The position numbers and the translations under genes are program-made. Shown here piece by piece: positions 43,641 through 53,645 of a DNA stretch of 60,721 bases. A model generated the notes under the pieces. The model was given only the letters and a program-made list of their open reading frames with translations. It made no database searches and was not told the origin of the DNA. The stretch lies in assembly GCA_001464155.1 (NCBI GenBank), contig LNEN01000154.1:1-60721 (forward strand). Reading direction: 5' to 3'. How positions within the stretch are numbered: position 1 is the first letter of the stretch; each line of letters begins with the position of its first letter. This stretch comes from Cytophagales bacterium Ga0077538. GTDB taxonomy: Bacteria > Bacteroidota > Bacteroidia > Cytophagales > Cyclobacteriaceae.

Positions 43641-45026
43641 ATGTTAGCTTTAATCAGTTTTCTTGGAATCGTATTATTGTCGGTGGCCCTACTCGGCTAT
43701 CTTTTACGAAATCGACTTATTCAATTTCCTGTTCTCTCTCTTTTTCAAAATAAAAAAGTAGTTGTCTACCTGGTCGCGATTGGTAGTTTCATGACCTTGA
43801 GTAATCAGCTATTCTTTTACTCTCGCTTCGGCCATCAATACTATTTAGTCTATCCTACCGGTGGATGGAGCACTGTCTTTACGTCTGGTATTAAACTGCG
43901 ATGGTTTGCCACCATTCAGGAATGGCAAAAAGAAATTGACATTAAAGTAGTGGGCGATGGAGAACCTACAGAAGGAATTGAGGGCGTGATTGCCGACAAA
44001 GTAACCTTTGAATTGCGTGGTCCTAAAGAAAAGACCGAAGTAGTTCCTGGTATTGGTATTACTTTCATCGACCGTGTGGGTGCAGCCGTGCGTGTTTCGG
44101 TTCGTATGAAAATGCCGGAAGATCCTGAGCGTTTTCGCTTGGTGGCAGAATCGTTTAGAATTCCACAAAACTTGATTTACAACACCTTGATACCAACCAT
44201 CAAAGAACAGATCAGCAACACGGGTTACATGTATGCAGCGCAGGATTATATTTCAGGTGCCGCTACTGATTTCCGTCAAGCTGTAGATGACCAGTTAAAG
44301 TATGGAGGTTATTCAACGGAAAGAAAAGAATTTAACGATACCATTTATGCGGCTATTCAAATACCGGGCCCTCGTGTTATCAAAGAAATAAATACACGTT
44401 ATAAAATTATTGGCAAGACAGATGCTAATGGGAAATTGATTCGTATCCCTCATGAAATTACGAAGAACAACATTTTAGTGACTCAGGTAATTGTTGACGA
44501 AGTGTACCCCGAGCCTGCCTTTAAGCAAAGACTAGAAGCACAACGAGACATTTCTGCTCAAAAGCGAATAGAAATGGAAAAGATTGAAACTGCGAAAGCT
44601 GAACAACAAAGAATTATTGCCGAAGGTGAGCGTGATAAAGCCAAAGAACGTGTGGATAAAGAAAAGGAACAGGTCGGTCAGCTGATTGCTATCGAAACGC
44701 AGTTGAAACAAGAGGCCACCAAAAAGCAATTGGCTGAGATCTCCTTGCAAACAGCTCGTTTGGAGTCGGATCAAATGTTGGTGCGTGAGCGTGCACAAGC
44801 AGAAGCTAACCGGTTGAAAGTTGCCGCGGGTTTGACGCCTCAGGAAAAAGCGCAAATTCAAAAAGACATTGCCATTGGCGTGTCGCAAAATCTTGCCAAC
44901 ATGAAGTTGCCTCAGGTATACATTGATGGGAATAGTACTGGTGGCAAGAGTAACATGGGACTGTTGGAATCCTTGTTAGGCGCTGAACTTGCCAAAACGA
45001 TGATCCCCGCCATGAAAGAAGATTAA
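43641..45026 (+). CDS. SPFH (band 7/prohibitin-type) membrane protein
   Basis: This 461-residue protein has two N-terminal TM segments (about 3-22 and 40-58), an SPFH domain (about 75-290), and a C-terminal coiled coil rich in Lys, Glu and Gln (about 295-415), then a short tail. SPFH proteins assemble into large rings that organise membranes or guard FtsH-type proteases. Standalone gene, with a strong terminator after it. The preceding 176 bases hold no named feature. Confidence 0.83.
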   Translation: MLALISFLGIVLLSVALLGYLLRNRLIQFPVLSLFQNKKVVVYLVAIGSFMTLSNQLFFYSRFGHQYYLVYPTGGWSTVFTSGIKLRWFATIQEWQKEIDIKVVGDGEPTEGIEGVIADKVTFELRGPKEKTEVVPGIGITFIDRVGAAVRVSVRMKMPEDPERFRLVAESFRIPQNLIYNTLIPTIKEQISNTGYMYAAQDYISGAATDFRQAVDDQLKYGGYSTERKEFNDTIYAAIQIPGPRVIKEINTRYKIIGKTDANGKLIRIPHEITKNNILVTQVIVDEVYPEPAFKQRLEAQRDISAQKRIEMEKIETAKAEQQRIIAEGERDKAKERVDKEKEQVGQLIAIETQLKQEATKKQLAEISLQTARLESDQMLVRERAQAEANRLKVAAGLTPQEKAQIQKDIAIGVSQNLANMKLPQVYIDGNSTGGKSNMGLLESLLGAELAKTMIPAMKED

Positions 45027-45040
45027 GAAAATAAGAACTC

Positions 45041-45066
45041 AGGAGGGGCTTCGGCCCCTCCTTTTT
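45041..45066 (+). terminator. Rho-independent terminator after the SPFH gene
   Basis: AGGAGGGGC and GCCCCTCCT pair around a TTCG tetraloop, followed by a T-run. It is 15 bases after the stop codon. Textbook intrinsic terminator. Confidence 0.92.
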
Positions 45067-45142
45067 GAATATTCCTAAAAGAAGTTGTGAAGTGGCAAAT
45101 TGAATTCATTCAAATAGTATCTTGCTGACTTATCTATTTTCA

Positions 45143-46438
45143 ATGGAATTGAGACGCGGCAACTTTTGGGCTTTAACACCTTTAATGGTTTTTATACTTG
45201 TGTACCTCATCACCTCACTGGTATTGAATGACTTTTATAAGATGCCCATTCTGGTTGCCTTCCTGTTCTCTGCCATGGTTGGATTTCTACTCTTTCCCAG
45301 ATTCTCCTTTCATCACAAAATAGAAGAGTTCTCAAAGGGTGCCGGAGATTCAGGAATCATGCTGATGATTCTTATATTCTTATTAGCAGGAGCTTTCGCT
45401 GAAGTGGGGAAGAGTATGGGTGCCGTGCAATCAACTGTCAACATCGCACTATCTTATCTTTCTCCAAGTTTACTCATTGCAGGCCTGTTTCTTACAGCTT
45501 GTTTCATCTCCTTGTCATTGGGAACTTCAGTAGGTACCGTGGTAGCTTTGGCTCCTATTGCTGTGGGTATTAATGAAAGCGTACCCGGAACATTAGCAGT
45601 TGGTTTAGGGGCAGTTGTAGGGGGTAGTATGTTCGGTGATAACCTCTCCATGATTTCGGATACAACCATTGCCGCCACACGTACACAAGGCGTAGACATG
45701 CGTGATAAGTTTAAAGTAAACTTCTGGATCGCTGTGCCGGCTGCACTGATCGCATTTTTACTGTATACGTTTTTAAATCCTATTGGAGATATCAGCGCAC
45801 TTCAAGGACCGCATGAATACTCTCTCATAAAAATTCTACCCTACATTTTCATTTTGGTGGCCGCCCTTCTTGGACTTCATGTGATCTGGGTATTGGTATT
45901 GGGCATTGTAATGACCATCAGCATTGGCATACTGACTGATAGTCTTGACTTTTGGGGCTCCCTCACCTCTATGAATGCTGGTATGGCTTCTATGTTCGAG
46001 TTGAGCATTGTGTGCATGACCATCGGTGGTATTGTTGGTCTGATAAAATACTATGGTGGCATTGATTACATACTCTACCATGTCTCACGCTGGATTAAAT
46101 CCCCTCGTGGGGCAGAGTTCGGCATTGCCACGCTTACAGCTTTTGTGAATGCGGCCATCGCCAACAACACCATCACCATCCTGATTGTAGGACCCTTGGC
46201 CAAAGATATTTCAATTAAAAACAACGTAGATCTCAAAAGAAGTGCGAGTATTCTCGACACTATTTCTTGTTTCGTACAGGGTTTTCTTCCCTATGGTGCA
46301 CAAGTATTAGCAGCCATGGCTGTTACCAGTATGACTATTTCGCCTTTTGATATACTGAGCAACCTTTATTACCCCTATCTACTTGGACTCAGCGCGATCC
46401 TCTTTATTCTTTTTAAGAAACAGAAAGCACTTGTTTAG
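45143..46438 (+). CDS. Na+/H+ antiporter, NhaC family
   Basis: This polytopic membrane protein of 431 residues has about eleven TM segments. The MFGDNLSMISDTTIAA segment and the SLGTSVGTVVALAPIA segment are hallmarks of NhaC-type antiporters, which exchange sodium (or malate/lactate) for protons. I chose the ATG at 45143; a TTG seven codons upstream keeps the frame but looks less likely. The 3' end is 2 bases from the convergent DUF5686 gene stop. Confidence 0.9.
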   Translation: MELRRGNFWALTPLMVFILVYLITSLVLNDFYKMPILVAFLFSAMVGFLLFPRFSFHHKIEEFSKGAGDSGIMLMILIFLLAGAFAEVGKSMGAVQSTVNIALSYLSPSLLIAGLFLTACFISLSLGTSVGTVVALAPIAVGINESVPGTLAVGLGAVVGGSMFGDNLSMISDTTIAATRTQGVDMRDKFKVNFWIAVPAALIAFLLYTFLNPIGDISALQGPHEYSLIKILPYIFILVAALLGLHVIWVLVLGIVMTISIGILTDSLDFWGSLTSMNAGMASMFELSIVCMTIGGIVGLIKYYGGIDYILYHVSRWIKSPRGAEFGIATLTAFVNAAIANNTITILIVGPLAKDISIKNNVDLKRSASILDTISCFVQGFLPYGAQVLAAMAVTSMTISPFDILSNLYYPYLLGLSAILFILFKKQKALV

Positions 46439-46440
46439 TT

Positions 46441-49050
46441 TTAGTTATCTGAGAATTGAACGCTGATGTTTGTGGCCACACCAATTCTAAATCCATAGCC
46501 CACATATTTTCCATCTTGAAAAGAGGCAGCGGCTTCCAGGCGGAAGATGCGCAAAATACCATCGATGGTATAACCCACTTCTGTATAGTTTTTTGACGTG
46601 GGGGATGCTAAATAGTTCACAAAAATATCTTCTCTGATTCCCAGCATCTGAACATAGGGAATGGCACTCACCAAAAACTTTCTAAATTGGTAATGGACGT
46701 TACCGGTAAAGTATTTATCGCTGGTGCTGTGTTGATAATAATCCAGCAAGCGGAAACTACCCACGGGATCGGTAGTGGTGAAAGGTGTTTGGTTACCCAG
46801 GAAATGTTTGTAATCCATAAAGTAAAGACTGCGATCATTCAAAAACATGCCAGCGTTGGCATCGATATCCAGCTTACCCCGTACCCCTAGGCGGAAAGAG
46901 TGTTTAATACCTGTTTCCAACAAGTCGTAGTCCACATCACTTCCGAGTCCGTTAATGCCCTTTACATACTTCAGGCGCAACGTAGGCGAAGAGTTTTCTA
47001 TTTCACTCTTGCGACCATTGCGAATACGATATTTCAACCAAGGTCTTGCCGAAAAACTAAGAGAGGTTACAAAAGCTGAGTGATCCGGAGTAATCACATT
47101 GGCTCCTACTTCTTCGTTATAAGGGTCGTTAGAAGTATAATCCTCCACATTTTTATTATCGATTAATTTGTAGGTGGTGTTATTTTGCATAGCCGTTCGA
47201 TTGGCCCACTCAGCATTACCTTGTAGCGAAATCTTTGGTGTTATTCTTTTTCTGAACATTGCCTCCACATAGTCGCGCTGATAGATTTTCATCAAGTTTT
47301 TCTCCAGAAAAAGTGTAGTGAAATCATTTACCAAAGGCAGTATAGGCTCATCGGCATTAAACTGTTTGATATACCGGCCACCTTCCAATTCAAAACGATA
47401 GTTCTTATTTCGCATGGTGAAATTTAGCCTGCCATTGGCACGCTCTCTGGCAAAGGCATAGCGATAGGTGGGTGTAATGGTAAGTCTTGTTTTGTTTGTG
47501 TCTTGCAGTATAGTGCCGAATCTTACTTTATAAATAAGGTTAATTCCTTCTACCGTATTAAAGCCACCGGTGGGTGTTTCAATACTAAAATTGGAATGCT
47601 TTGACACTTTATACGTATCGCCCAATAAGATATCCCAAGGTTGAAATCCCTTCTTGCTATTCTTCTTTCTTTTCACTGTATCTCCCTCCTCCCTCTTTTT
47701 TTCCACAATTGCCATGCTGTCAATTTTTACATAGCCTTTTATCTCTTGCTTGGTGAGAGGAACGGGTCGTATCAAACTCCAATAAGCAGTATCCTTATGA
47801 AAATTGATGCTATCCTTTTCGTAGGTATAGTTCGAAACTACTTCTGGTTCTTTCTGGGCTTTCGTTTCTTGTTTCTCGTACTCCTTTACAATGGTTTTTA
47901 ATTCCTTTCGGGTAATCGTCTTACCCTCTTCCAATCTTTTCTGTAAATCTTGTGTCTCCTTCCCAAACTTACTCTCGACCTCCTTGGCTTTCTCCTTTTC
48001 AAGTTTTTCATCAATTACCTCCATGTTTTCTACATAGAGTTCTTTATTCAATTCAATTTTATAGTTGCTGGCTGTTGCCAAATAATTAGCTTCAAAATCG
48101 AAACCGAAAACTTTTGCCGCCACATTAAAACGATGAGACACTGGCAACCAGGCCTTGTCTTCAATGGGGGCATACACTTGTTTCATGTTAAAGCGTATGC
48201 CCAGTTTGGTGGTAATAAAATCAAGGCTGTGAATACTCCAGGCATCTTCAACAATGTACAACATGCCCTCTACTACATTATCACCTTTAGATCGGGGGGT
48301 TACTTTAATACGGCTGATTTCATAAGTTCTGTCCTTAAACGTACCAAGGTATTCGAAGCGATAATAGGAAAATGATTTTGGCGAAAGGGGTGAAATGGTT
48401 TCTACGATCTCTGGAGAATAAAAGCTCCCGAAAATATATCCATTGGGGGAGGTGTTGTTATCCTTGCCATCGCTGTGAACGGAGATCACTTTTTCTTTAA
48501 AGGTATTGGGTCTTCGGTACTCAATCTCACTTACGGACTCGCTTATAAACACCCGATCTTTATCAATGCCTTCCTTCTCCATTTCCTTTTTAAACATCCA
48601 TGGATAGTCCTTCAATTGACCCGTTCCTTTTATATACACCCGTGCTGAATAGAAATCCAATTGCTGGGTATGATATTTTGCTTTGGCGATGGCCTTGCGC
48701 ATAATGGTATACGCGGGGTCCTCCTTTCCTGCACGAATGGTCACATTCTGAAGCACCATGGTTTGCGACTTCATCACAACATCCAAATTCTGAAAGGTGT
48801 CACTAATGGTGATAGTTCGCACTTGTGTTTCAAAACCTACGAATTGGAAAACAATATCGTATTGACCTGGAGCCAAGGAAATTTCATACAAGCCACTCTC
48901 ATTGGTGGTAGTGCCTGTTCCCAGTTGTTTTACGTAGAGTGTGGCGTAGGCTAGAGGGGCACCATCATCGCCTTTTACGGTTCCGCGCAGTCCACCGGCC
49001 AGAGACGTAAAAAAGCAACTTGTCAGAAAGAGCGATATCAAAAGTTTCAT
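46441..49050 (-). CDS. Outer-membrane DUF5686 protein with carboxypeptidase-regulatory-like domain
   Basis: This 869-residue secreted protein has a signal peptide (ISLFLTSCFFTSLAGG), a carboxypeptidase-regulatory-like beta-sandwich (about 20-105; LRGTVKGDDGAPLAYATLYV) and the large DUF5686 region, predicted as an outer-membrane barrel with a charged lysine/glutamate-rich insert (about 360-470). The function is unknown; it is common in Bacteroidota. The ATG of MKLLISLF is chosen for the signal peptide, although the frame is open 15 codons more. It lies 53 bases after nadD on the same strand. Confidence 0.85.
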   Translation of the reverse strand: MKLLISLFLTSCFFTSLAGGLRGTVKGDDGAPLAYATLYVKQLGTGTTTNESGLYEISLAPGQYDIVFQFVGFETQVRTITISDTFQNLDVVMKSQTMVLQNVTIRAGKEDPAYTIMRKAIAKAKYHTQQLDFYSARVYIKGTGQLKDYPWMFKKEMEKEGIDKDRVFISESVSEIEYRRPNTFKEKVISVHSDGKDNNTSPNGYIFGSFYSPEIVETISPLSPKSFSYYRFEYLGTFKDRTYEISRIKVTPRSKGDNVVEGMLYIVEDAWSIHSLDFITTKLGIRFNMKQVYAPIEDKAWLPVSHRFNVAAKVFGFDFEANYLATASNYKIELNKELYVENMEVIDEKLEKEKAKEVESKFGKETQDLQKRLEEGKTITRKELKTIVKEYEKQETKAQKEPEVVSNYTYEKDSINFHKDTAYWSLIRPVPLTKQEIKGYVKIDSMAIVEKKREEGDTVKRKKNSKKGFQPWDILLGDTYKVSKHSNFSIETPTGGFNTVEGINLIYKVRFGTILQDTNKTRLTITPTYRYAFARERANGRLNFTMRNKNYRFELEGGRYIKQFNADEPILPLVNDFTTLFLEKNLMKIYQRDYVEAMFRKRITPKISLQGNAEWANRTAMQNNTTYKLIDNKNVEDYTSNDPYNEEVGANVITPDHSAFVTSLSFSARPWLKYRIRNGRKSEIENSSPTLRLKYVKGINGLGSDVDYDLLETGIKHSFRLGVRGKLDIDANAGMFLNDRSLYFMDYKHFLGNQTPFTTTDPVGSFRLLDYYQHSTSDKYFTGNVHYQFRKFLVSAIPYVQMLGIREDIFVNYLASPTSKNYTEVGYTIDGILRIFRLEAAASFQDGKYVGYGFRIGVATNISVQFSDN

Positions 49051-49102
49051 GAAGAGGGTATCAATGCTTGTATTAGTGCAGCCTACCTCCTCCAAATTTC
49101 AC

Positions 49103-49675
49103 CTAGAGGTAAAATTTTTTGGCTTGTATTCTCTCGTTTACTGCATCTGGTACGAGATAACGTATAGACTGTCCTTTTCGGATATTGTTACGAATAAACG
49201 TAGCAGAAATATCAATTAAAGGAGCATCGACCATACGGACCCTAGGATGCGCTTTTAACTCAGAAGGTTGCGCGTGGGGACGGGGATATACGTACAAACC
49301 ATAGTTTTCAAGAATTTGCTCGTAGTTTTTCCAGTGGGTGAACTTATCCAGGTTGTCTTCTCCCACAATCACTTTAAATTCCTTATCGGGATGTTTCTCT
49401 GACAGATGCACCAGAGTGTGTATAGTGTAGCTGGGTTTCGGCAGACTAAACTCAATGTCAGAGACTTCAAAATTATAATTATCGTGAATGGCCGCCCGCA
49501 CCATGTCGTAGCGATCAAATTCGTGCAATAAACTTTTGCTGGGTTTGAAGGGATTTTGTGGGGAGACCACAAACCAGATCTTATCCAAATCGGTAGTCTC
49601 CACAAGTACATTGGCAATAATTAAATGCCCTGTGTGGATGGGGTTAAACGAACCGAAGAAGAGACCGATTTTCAT
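49103..49675 (-). CDS. nadD: Nicotinate-nucleotide adenylyltransferase
   Basis: This 190-residue enzyme makes deamido-NAD from nicotinate mononucleotide and ATP. The N-terminal nucleotidyl-transferase motif GLFFGSFNPIHTGHLIIAN and the C-terminal ISATFIR segment are diagnostic. Normal length. It lies 44 bases after gmk, in the run sigma factor, anti-sigma, gmk, nadD. Confidence 0.95.
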   Translation of the reverse strand: MKIGLFFGSFNPIHTGHLIIANVLVETTDLDKIWFVVSPQNPFKPSKSLLHEFDRYDMVRAAIHDNYNFEVSDIEFSLPKPSYTIHTLVHLSEKHPDKEFKVIVGEDNLDKFTHWKNYEQILENYGLYVYPRPHAQPSELKAHPRVRMVDAPLIDISATFIRNNIRKGQSIRYLVPDAVNERIQAKKFYL

Positions 49676-49719
49676 GTGGGCAAAGGCTGTTGGGTTTAAC
49701 TTATTGCACCCATATGTTA

Positions 49720-50289
49720 CTAGCTATTCTTAAAAGTATCGTAAAGGCGCTGCGCTTCGGCCATCGATTTTTCTTTTACTTCGTTCACCAATACCACATC
49801 AAATTTATTTTCAAAGCTCATTTCAAATTTGGCTTTGAATAAGCGTCTTGACAAGCTTTCTTCTGATTCTGTGCCTCTGTCCTTCAGGCGCTCCTTTAAT
49901 ATTTCTAAAGAAGGTACTTTCACAAATACCGCCAGCGCCTTATCACCAAAATATTTCTTTAAACTTAATCCCCCTTTTACGTCCACATCAAAAATTACAT
50001 TCTTGCCTTCTTTCCACAAGCGCTCTATCTCAGATTTAAGGGTGCCATAGAAATTTCCCTCGTACACTTCTTCCCATTCAATGAATTCATCATTGTCAAT
50101 CTTCTTCTTAAATTCTTCCGGGCTTAGAAAGTAATAATCTTTACCGTCTTGTTCGGTGCGCCCACGCTTATCGCGCGTAGAGGCGGAAATGGAGAAACCC
50201 AAGTCCGCATTATTTTCCAGCAAGTACTTGACGAGTGTTGTTTTACCAGAGCCAGAGGGTGCAGAAAAAATAAGTGCCTTCCCCGCCAT
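49720..50289 (-). CDS. gmk: Guanylate kinase
   Basis: This 189-residue enzyme phosphorylates GMP to GDP. The P-loop [16 protein letters not shown] is at the N-terminus, and the [16 protein letters not shown] segment is the GMP-binding part. The start is in a TGATG overlap with the anti-sigma gene, so gmk is translationally coupled to it. An in-frame GTG one codon upstream is less likely. Confidence 0.95.
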   Translation of the reverse strand: MAGKALIFSAPSGSGKTTLVKYLLENNADLGFSISASTRDKRGRTEQDGKDYYFLSPEEFKKKIDNDEFIEWEEVYEGNFYGTLKSEIERLWKEGKNVIFDVDVKGGLSLKKYFGDKALAVFVKVPSLEILKERLKDRGTESEESLSRRLFKAKFEMSFENKFDVVLVNEVKEKSMAEAQRLYDTFKNS

Positions 50290-50561
50290 CACTGCCCCAG
50301 ATTTTTGATGACTTTTTCCTTGATGCTATTGATCAGTTCTTCGGGGGCTTCATTCGAGCATTTTTGCTTTAACAAACCACGAATGGCCACTTCCAGGTGG
50401 TAATTTTGATAACAGGTCATGCACTCTTGGAGGTGCTGCTTCATAAAGGTTTCTTTCTGCGCTGCGGTTGCTTCACCATCTAAAATAGACTGAAGTAATT
50501 GCAAACATTCCTGCTTGTTGGGGCAGTCTTGTTTCATCTTGTTCATATCAGGCATGTTCAT
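50289..50561 (-). CDS. Zinc-binding anti-sigma factor
   Basis: This soluble protein of 90 residues has the ZAS-type motif HLQECMTC (HxxxCxxC, about residues 43-50) preceded by an N-terminal Cys-containing segment ([12 protein letters not shown]). It has no TM segment, so it likely acts in the cytoplasm as a redox- or zinc-responsive anti-sigma, as with RsrA. It lies 11 bases after the sigma gene and overlaps gmk. Confidence 0.85.
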   Translation of the reverse strand: MNMPDMNKMKQDCPNKQECLQLLQSILDGEATAAQKETFMKQHLQECMTCYQNYHLEVAIRGLLKQKCSNEAPEELINSIKEKVIKNLGQ

Positions 50562-50572
50562 AGGCTCCGGAC

Positions 50573-51160
50573 TTAGGCAGTTTTATACCCCATTGATTTT
50601 GCGTATTCACTTAATTTCTCTTTCAACAAATTACGCGCTCTGTGTAAGCGGCTTCGTACTGTACCAATAGGGATGTCCAGAATCTTGGCCATCTCCTCGT
50701 ACTTAAAGCCCTCCAAATCGCACAATATGATTACAGTCTTAAAATCTACATCCAAAGAATTAAGTGCATTCGAAATCTCATCTCCAATCATATTGGTGAG
50801 CGATTCCACACGCAAATCGGGCGTAATCTGGCGATCTACGTCCTCTGAGTTATAATAAGCCTCAACTTCCTGATAATCTACCTTGGAAGGCTCCTTGCTC
50901 TTCTTGCGGTAATCATTAATGAAGCTGTTCTTCAAAATGCGAAACAGCCATGCTTTCGCATTAGTTCCTTGTTGGAAGGAGTCTATAAAACGATAAGCCT
51001 TTAAATAGGTGTCCTGCAGCAAATCTTTGGCATCGTCCCGCTCCAGCGTTAAGCGATAGGCGAAATTGTACATAGCGTTTATGTGGGGCATAAACTCCAT
51101 GTCAAAAATCTCCTGCTTTTGAGCGTCAGTGTATTGATTTCGGACTACTTCTTCTTCCAT
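50573..51160 (-). CDS. ECF RNA polymerase sigma factor (SigR/RpoE-like)
   Basis: This 195-residue sigma factor has region 2 around RDDAKDLLQDTYLKAYRF and AWLFRILKNSFINDYRKK, and region 4 with YEEMAKILDIPIGTVRSRLHRAR. It directs a small regulon, probably controlled by the zinc anti-sigma encoded just after it. The layout sigma, anti-sigma, gmk, nadD is compact (11-base gap, TGATG overlap). Its target promoters are not visible. Confidence 0.92.
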   Translation of the reverse strand: MEEEVVRNQYTDAQKQEIFDMEFMPHINAMYNFAYRLTLERDDAKDLLQDTYLKAYRFIDSFQQGTNAKAWLFRILKNSFINDYRKKSKEPSKVDYQEVEAYYNSEDVDRQITPDLRVESLTNMIGDEISNALNSLDVDFKTVIILCDLEGFKYEEMAKILDIPIGTVRSRLHRARNLLKEKLSEYAKSMGYKTA

Positions 51161-51186
51161 TGTAAGGGCGAATATAGTGGCAAATA

Positions 51187-52287
51187 CTATTTGGTGCTTG
51201 CCAAATCTCTGTACATGGCATCAAATGCTTTTACGGTGTCTTTGGTATTGAGGTTTTTATCGATATGCTCCCGAGCCGCGGCCCCCAATCGCTTCGTCAG
51301 TTCTCTGTCATTGCTCAGTTTTAACATACCATCTGCCAGGGCTTTTGCATTGTGAGCAGGTACCACAAGTCCACTTACTCCATCAATGGCCAAGCCTACA
51401 TTCCCCTCTATATCGGTAATTAGGGGAGCAACGCCCAAACTCATAGCCTCAATTACTGACTTGGTGATGGCCTCTCCATAAATAGAGGCCAGAGCAAATA
51501 CATGGGAAGCCTTAACCACCCGCAGAGCATCTTTTCGAAAACCTAGATTGATAATCTGATTCTTAATAGGGCTGGCATCGATAATGCGTTTGAACTTGGG
51601 TTGATCCATTCCATTCCCTAGCAAGAGAATATGAATTTTAGAAATTGCTGGTAAATAATGTGTGGCTCCCAATAAATATTTCATCCCTTTCATAGGGCGC
51701 ACATTCGCCACGCATACGATAACAAAGGCATCTTCAGGAACACCCAACTCTTTCAAATCGATCGGGGTAACATCTTTATACCAATTGATATCGTGTCCCT
51801 TGTTGATGGTGATCGCTTTGTCTTTATTGAAAAATAAATTCTTCCGCATCAACTGGCGGATAGCCTCGACCAGGCAAACAATTTTATCCACCCGAGGGCT
51901 TAAGTACTTGATGTACATGAAAGGATCCCACCAGTGAATATTGCCGGTATACCCTCTATAGATAACCACTTTTACAGGCAGAAAAAAGGAGGCGAAAATG
52001 CCGTTGACCATGGCCTTGTTATTAAACAAATGAATGATCTGATAGCCGCCCTCTTTTAACTCCTTGCGGATACGCATTACCTGTTTAAAGCTGAACTTCT
52101 TTTCGGGGAAAAAATCAATAACACGAATTCCGGCCTCAATAAATTTAGGCACATACTCTCCATCTCCATAAGTCATTACAGTGACATCATACCCAAACTG
52201 CTTTTTCAGTCCGATGAAAATCTCCGCTTCCGGCCGCACCGTTACAGCAGATCGATAGATGGCGATGACTAAAACTTTGATGGGCAT
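51187..52287 (-). CDS. Glycosyltransferase family 4
   Basis: This 366-residue GT-B enzyme has the C-terminal donor-binding domain with the FALASIYGEAITKSVIEAMSLG and PLITDIEGNVGL segments (E-x7-E-like), as in GT4. It is cytoplasmic and retaining; the sugar is unknown. It lies 26 bases upstream of the sigma gene on the same strand, but a separate function is likely. Confidence 0.87.
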   Translation of the reverse strand: MPIKVLVIAIYRSAVTVRPEAEIFIGLKKQFGYDVTVMTYGDGEYVPKFIEAGIRVIDFFPEKKFSFKQVMRIRKELKEGGYQIIHLFNNKAMVNGIFASFFLPVKVVIYRGYTGNIHWWDPFMYIKYLSPRVDKIVCLVEAIRQLMRKNLFFNKDKAITINKGHDINWYKDVTPIDLKELGVPEDAFVIVCVANVRPMKGMKYLLGATHYLPAISKIHILLLGNGMDQPKFKRIIDASPIKNQIINLGFRKDALRVVKASHVFALASIYGEAITKSVIEAMSLGVAPLITDIEGNVGLAIDGVSGLVVPAHNAKALADGMLKLSNDRELTKRLGAAAREHIDKNLNTKDTVKAFDAMYRDLASTK

Positions 52288-52415
52288 ATAAAAGCGTGAA
52301 GGATAAATTCGATGGCAAAATAGTGCATTTTTAGTTCAATCCTGATTGAAACAAGGGAAAGGAACAGACAAGTCAAAAAATTAATCAGTATACTTTCTTA
52401 CAGAACAAAAAGTTT

Positions 52416-53459
52416 TCACTGCTTTGCCGCTGACTTGTACGATGAAAGTATCGTCAAAAACTTCTTCGCTATTTCTACTTCATTGTACTGCTGGGTAATC
52501 AATTGATAAGCATTCTCTCCAATGGTCTCAATTTTTTTTCGATCCCCCTTTAGCTGGAGTATGGTGTTTGCAATGTCTTCCGGTTTAGTGGTGGTCAGCA
52601 CTATATCCTTACCATCTGTAAACAATTCCTTGATGCCATCAGAGTCTTTTGTAAGAATACATTTACCTACAGAGGCGTAGTGGTAAATTTTATTCGGAAC
52701 TACGTAGTCGGCCTTTTTGGAATCACCGAAGATGCCAAGACACAAATCAAACTGATTCAGTTGGGCATTGAGTTCGTCATATTTTAATACACCATGAAAG
52801 TGAATATTGCTAAGGTTCCATTTCTTCACAAGTTTCATGGCTTGCTTAAATCGGTACCCCCCACCAATTATCTCAAAGCGGATGTCTACATGATCTTTTA
52901 GCACATAAGCCGCTTCCACTATTTTCTCAGTACCCTGCAGAGGAACAAACGTTCCATAGAAACCGACTTTGAATAGACCACCCTCTTCCTTTATGGCTGT
53001 TGATCTATAAAAAGAATCTGTACTGACGCCAATAGGTAATACATGAATTTTCTCCGTAGGAATATTGAATTGCCGCGCAAAGTAGTTCTTATGGCAAGTC
53101 GTGTCAGAAATAAGAATATCACACTTTGAAAAAGGGATCTTGTCAAGAAAGTACTTAAAAGGGAGTTTCCAGAAATGACCAAAATCGTCTTTGGTTAGGT
53201 ACTTGGAAATTAGCGGATCAAACACCAGGGGTTTGGAACTTACTCTTTTGATAAAGGCCACATCTCTATGCCGAAAAGGGGGGATATAAATGAAGTCAGC
53301 CTGTGCCTCCAAATCAAAAAATGCCTTCCGATCAAACTTGCTGTGGGACGTAATGCGGTAAAAGGAAAGATTAACACCTTCGATCTTTCTCAACCCTTCT
53401 ATCAGCACCTGTACACGGTTGTATTTAAAATCAGTTTTGCCAACAACTAGTATATTCAT
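52416..53459 (-). CDS. Glycosyltransferase family 4-like protein
   Basis: This 347-residue GT-B protein has an N-terminal MNILVVGKTDFKYNR start and a C-terminal donor domain with HGVLKYDELNAQLNQFDLCLGIFGDS and VPNKIYHYASVGKCILTKDS. It has no signal peptide or TM. It is divergent from the GT2 gene at 53646. The ATG at 53459 is chosen over a GTG two codons upstream. It belongs to a surface-glycan cluster with the next four genes; the sugar is unknown. Confidence 0.82.
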   Translation of the reverse strand: MNILVVGKTDFKYNRVQVLIEGLRKIEGVNLSFYRITSHSKFDRKAFFDLEAQADFIYIPPFRHRDVAFIKRVSSKPLVFDPLISKYLTKDDFGHFWKLPFKYFLDKIPFSKCDILISDTTCHKNYFARQFNIPTEKIHVLPIGVSTDSFYRSTAIKEEGGLFKVGFYGTFVPLQGTEKIVEAAYVLKDHVDIRFEIIGGGYRFKQAMKLVKKWNLSNIHFHGVLKYDELNAQLNQFDLCLGIFGDSKKADYVVPNKIYHYASVGKCILTKDSDGIKELFTDGKDIVLTTTKPEDIANTILQLKGDRKKIETIGENAYQLITQQYNEVEIAKKFLTILSSYKSAAKQ

Positions 53460-53572
53460 GCTCACTCAAATATGGGGTCAAACTACAATTTCCTTACTGT
53501 ATCATTGTCATAAAAAGATATAAAAAATGAAAAAGTTGAGGTAAGTTCTGATTAAAGGCTCAAGAAAATTTT

Positions 53573-53580
53573 TACTTTTG
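53573..53580 (+). promoter_or_regulatory. Candidate -7 promoter box (TACTTTTG) before the GT2 gene
   Basis: A full TAnnTTTG match about 65 bases before the GT2 start, in the divergent intergenic region. No convincing TTG at -33. Pattern match only. Confidence 0.35.
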
Positions 53581-53645
53581 ACCACATCTGACCAGTAACC
53601 AATTACTAAAAGAAGGTCACTCAAGCATACAATCCTACTCCCATC

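Noticed and set aside
52335-52350. Short palindrome TTCAATC-CT-GATTGAA upstream of the GT4 gene at 51187
   Set aside because: A 7-base stem with a 2-base loop and no T-run is too weak to call a terminator or operator.
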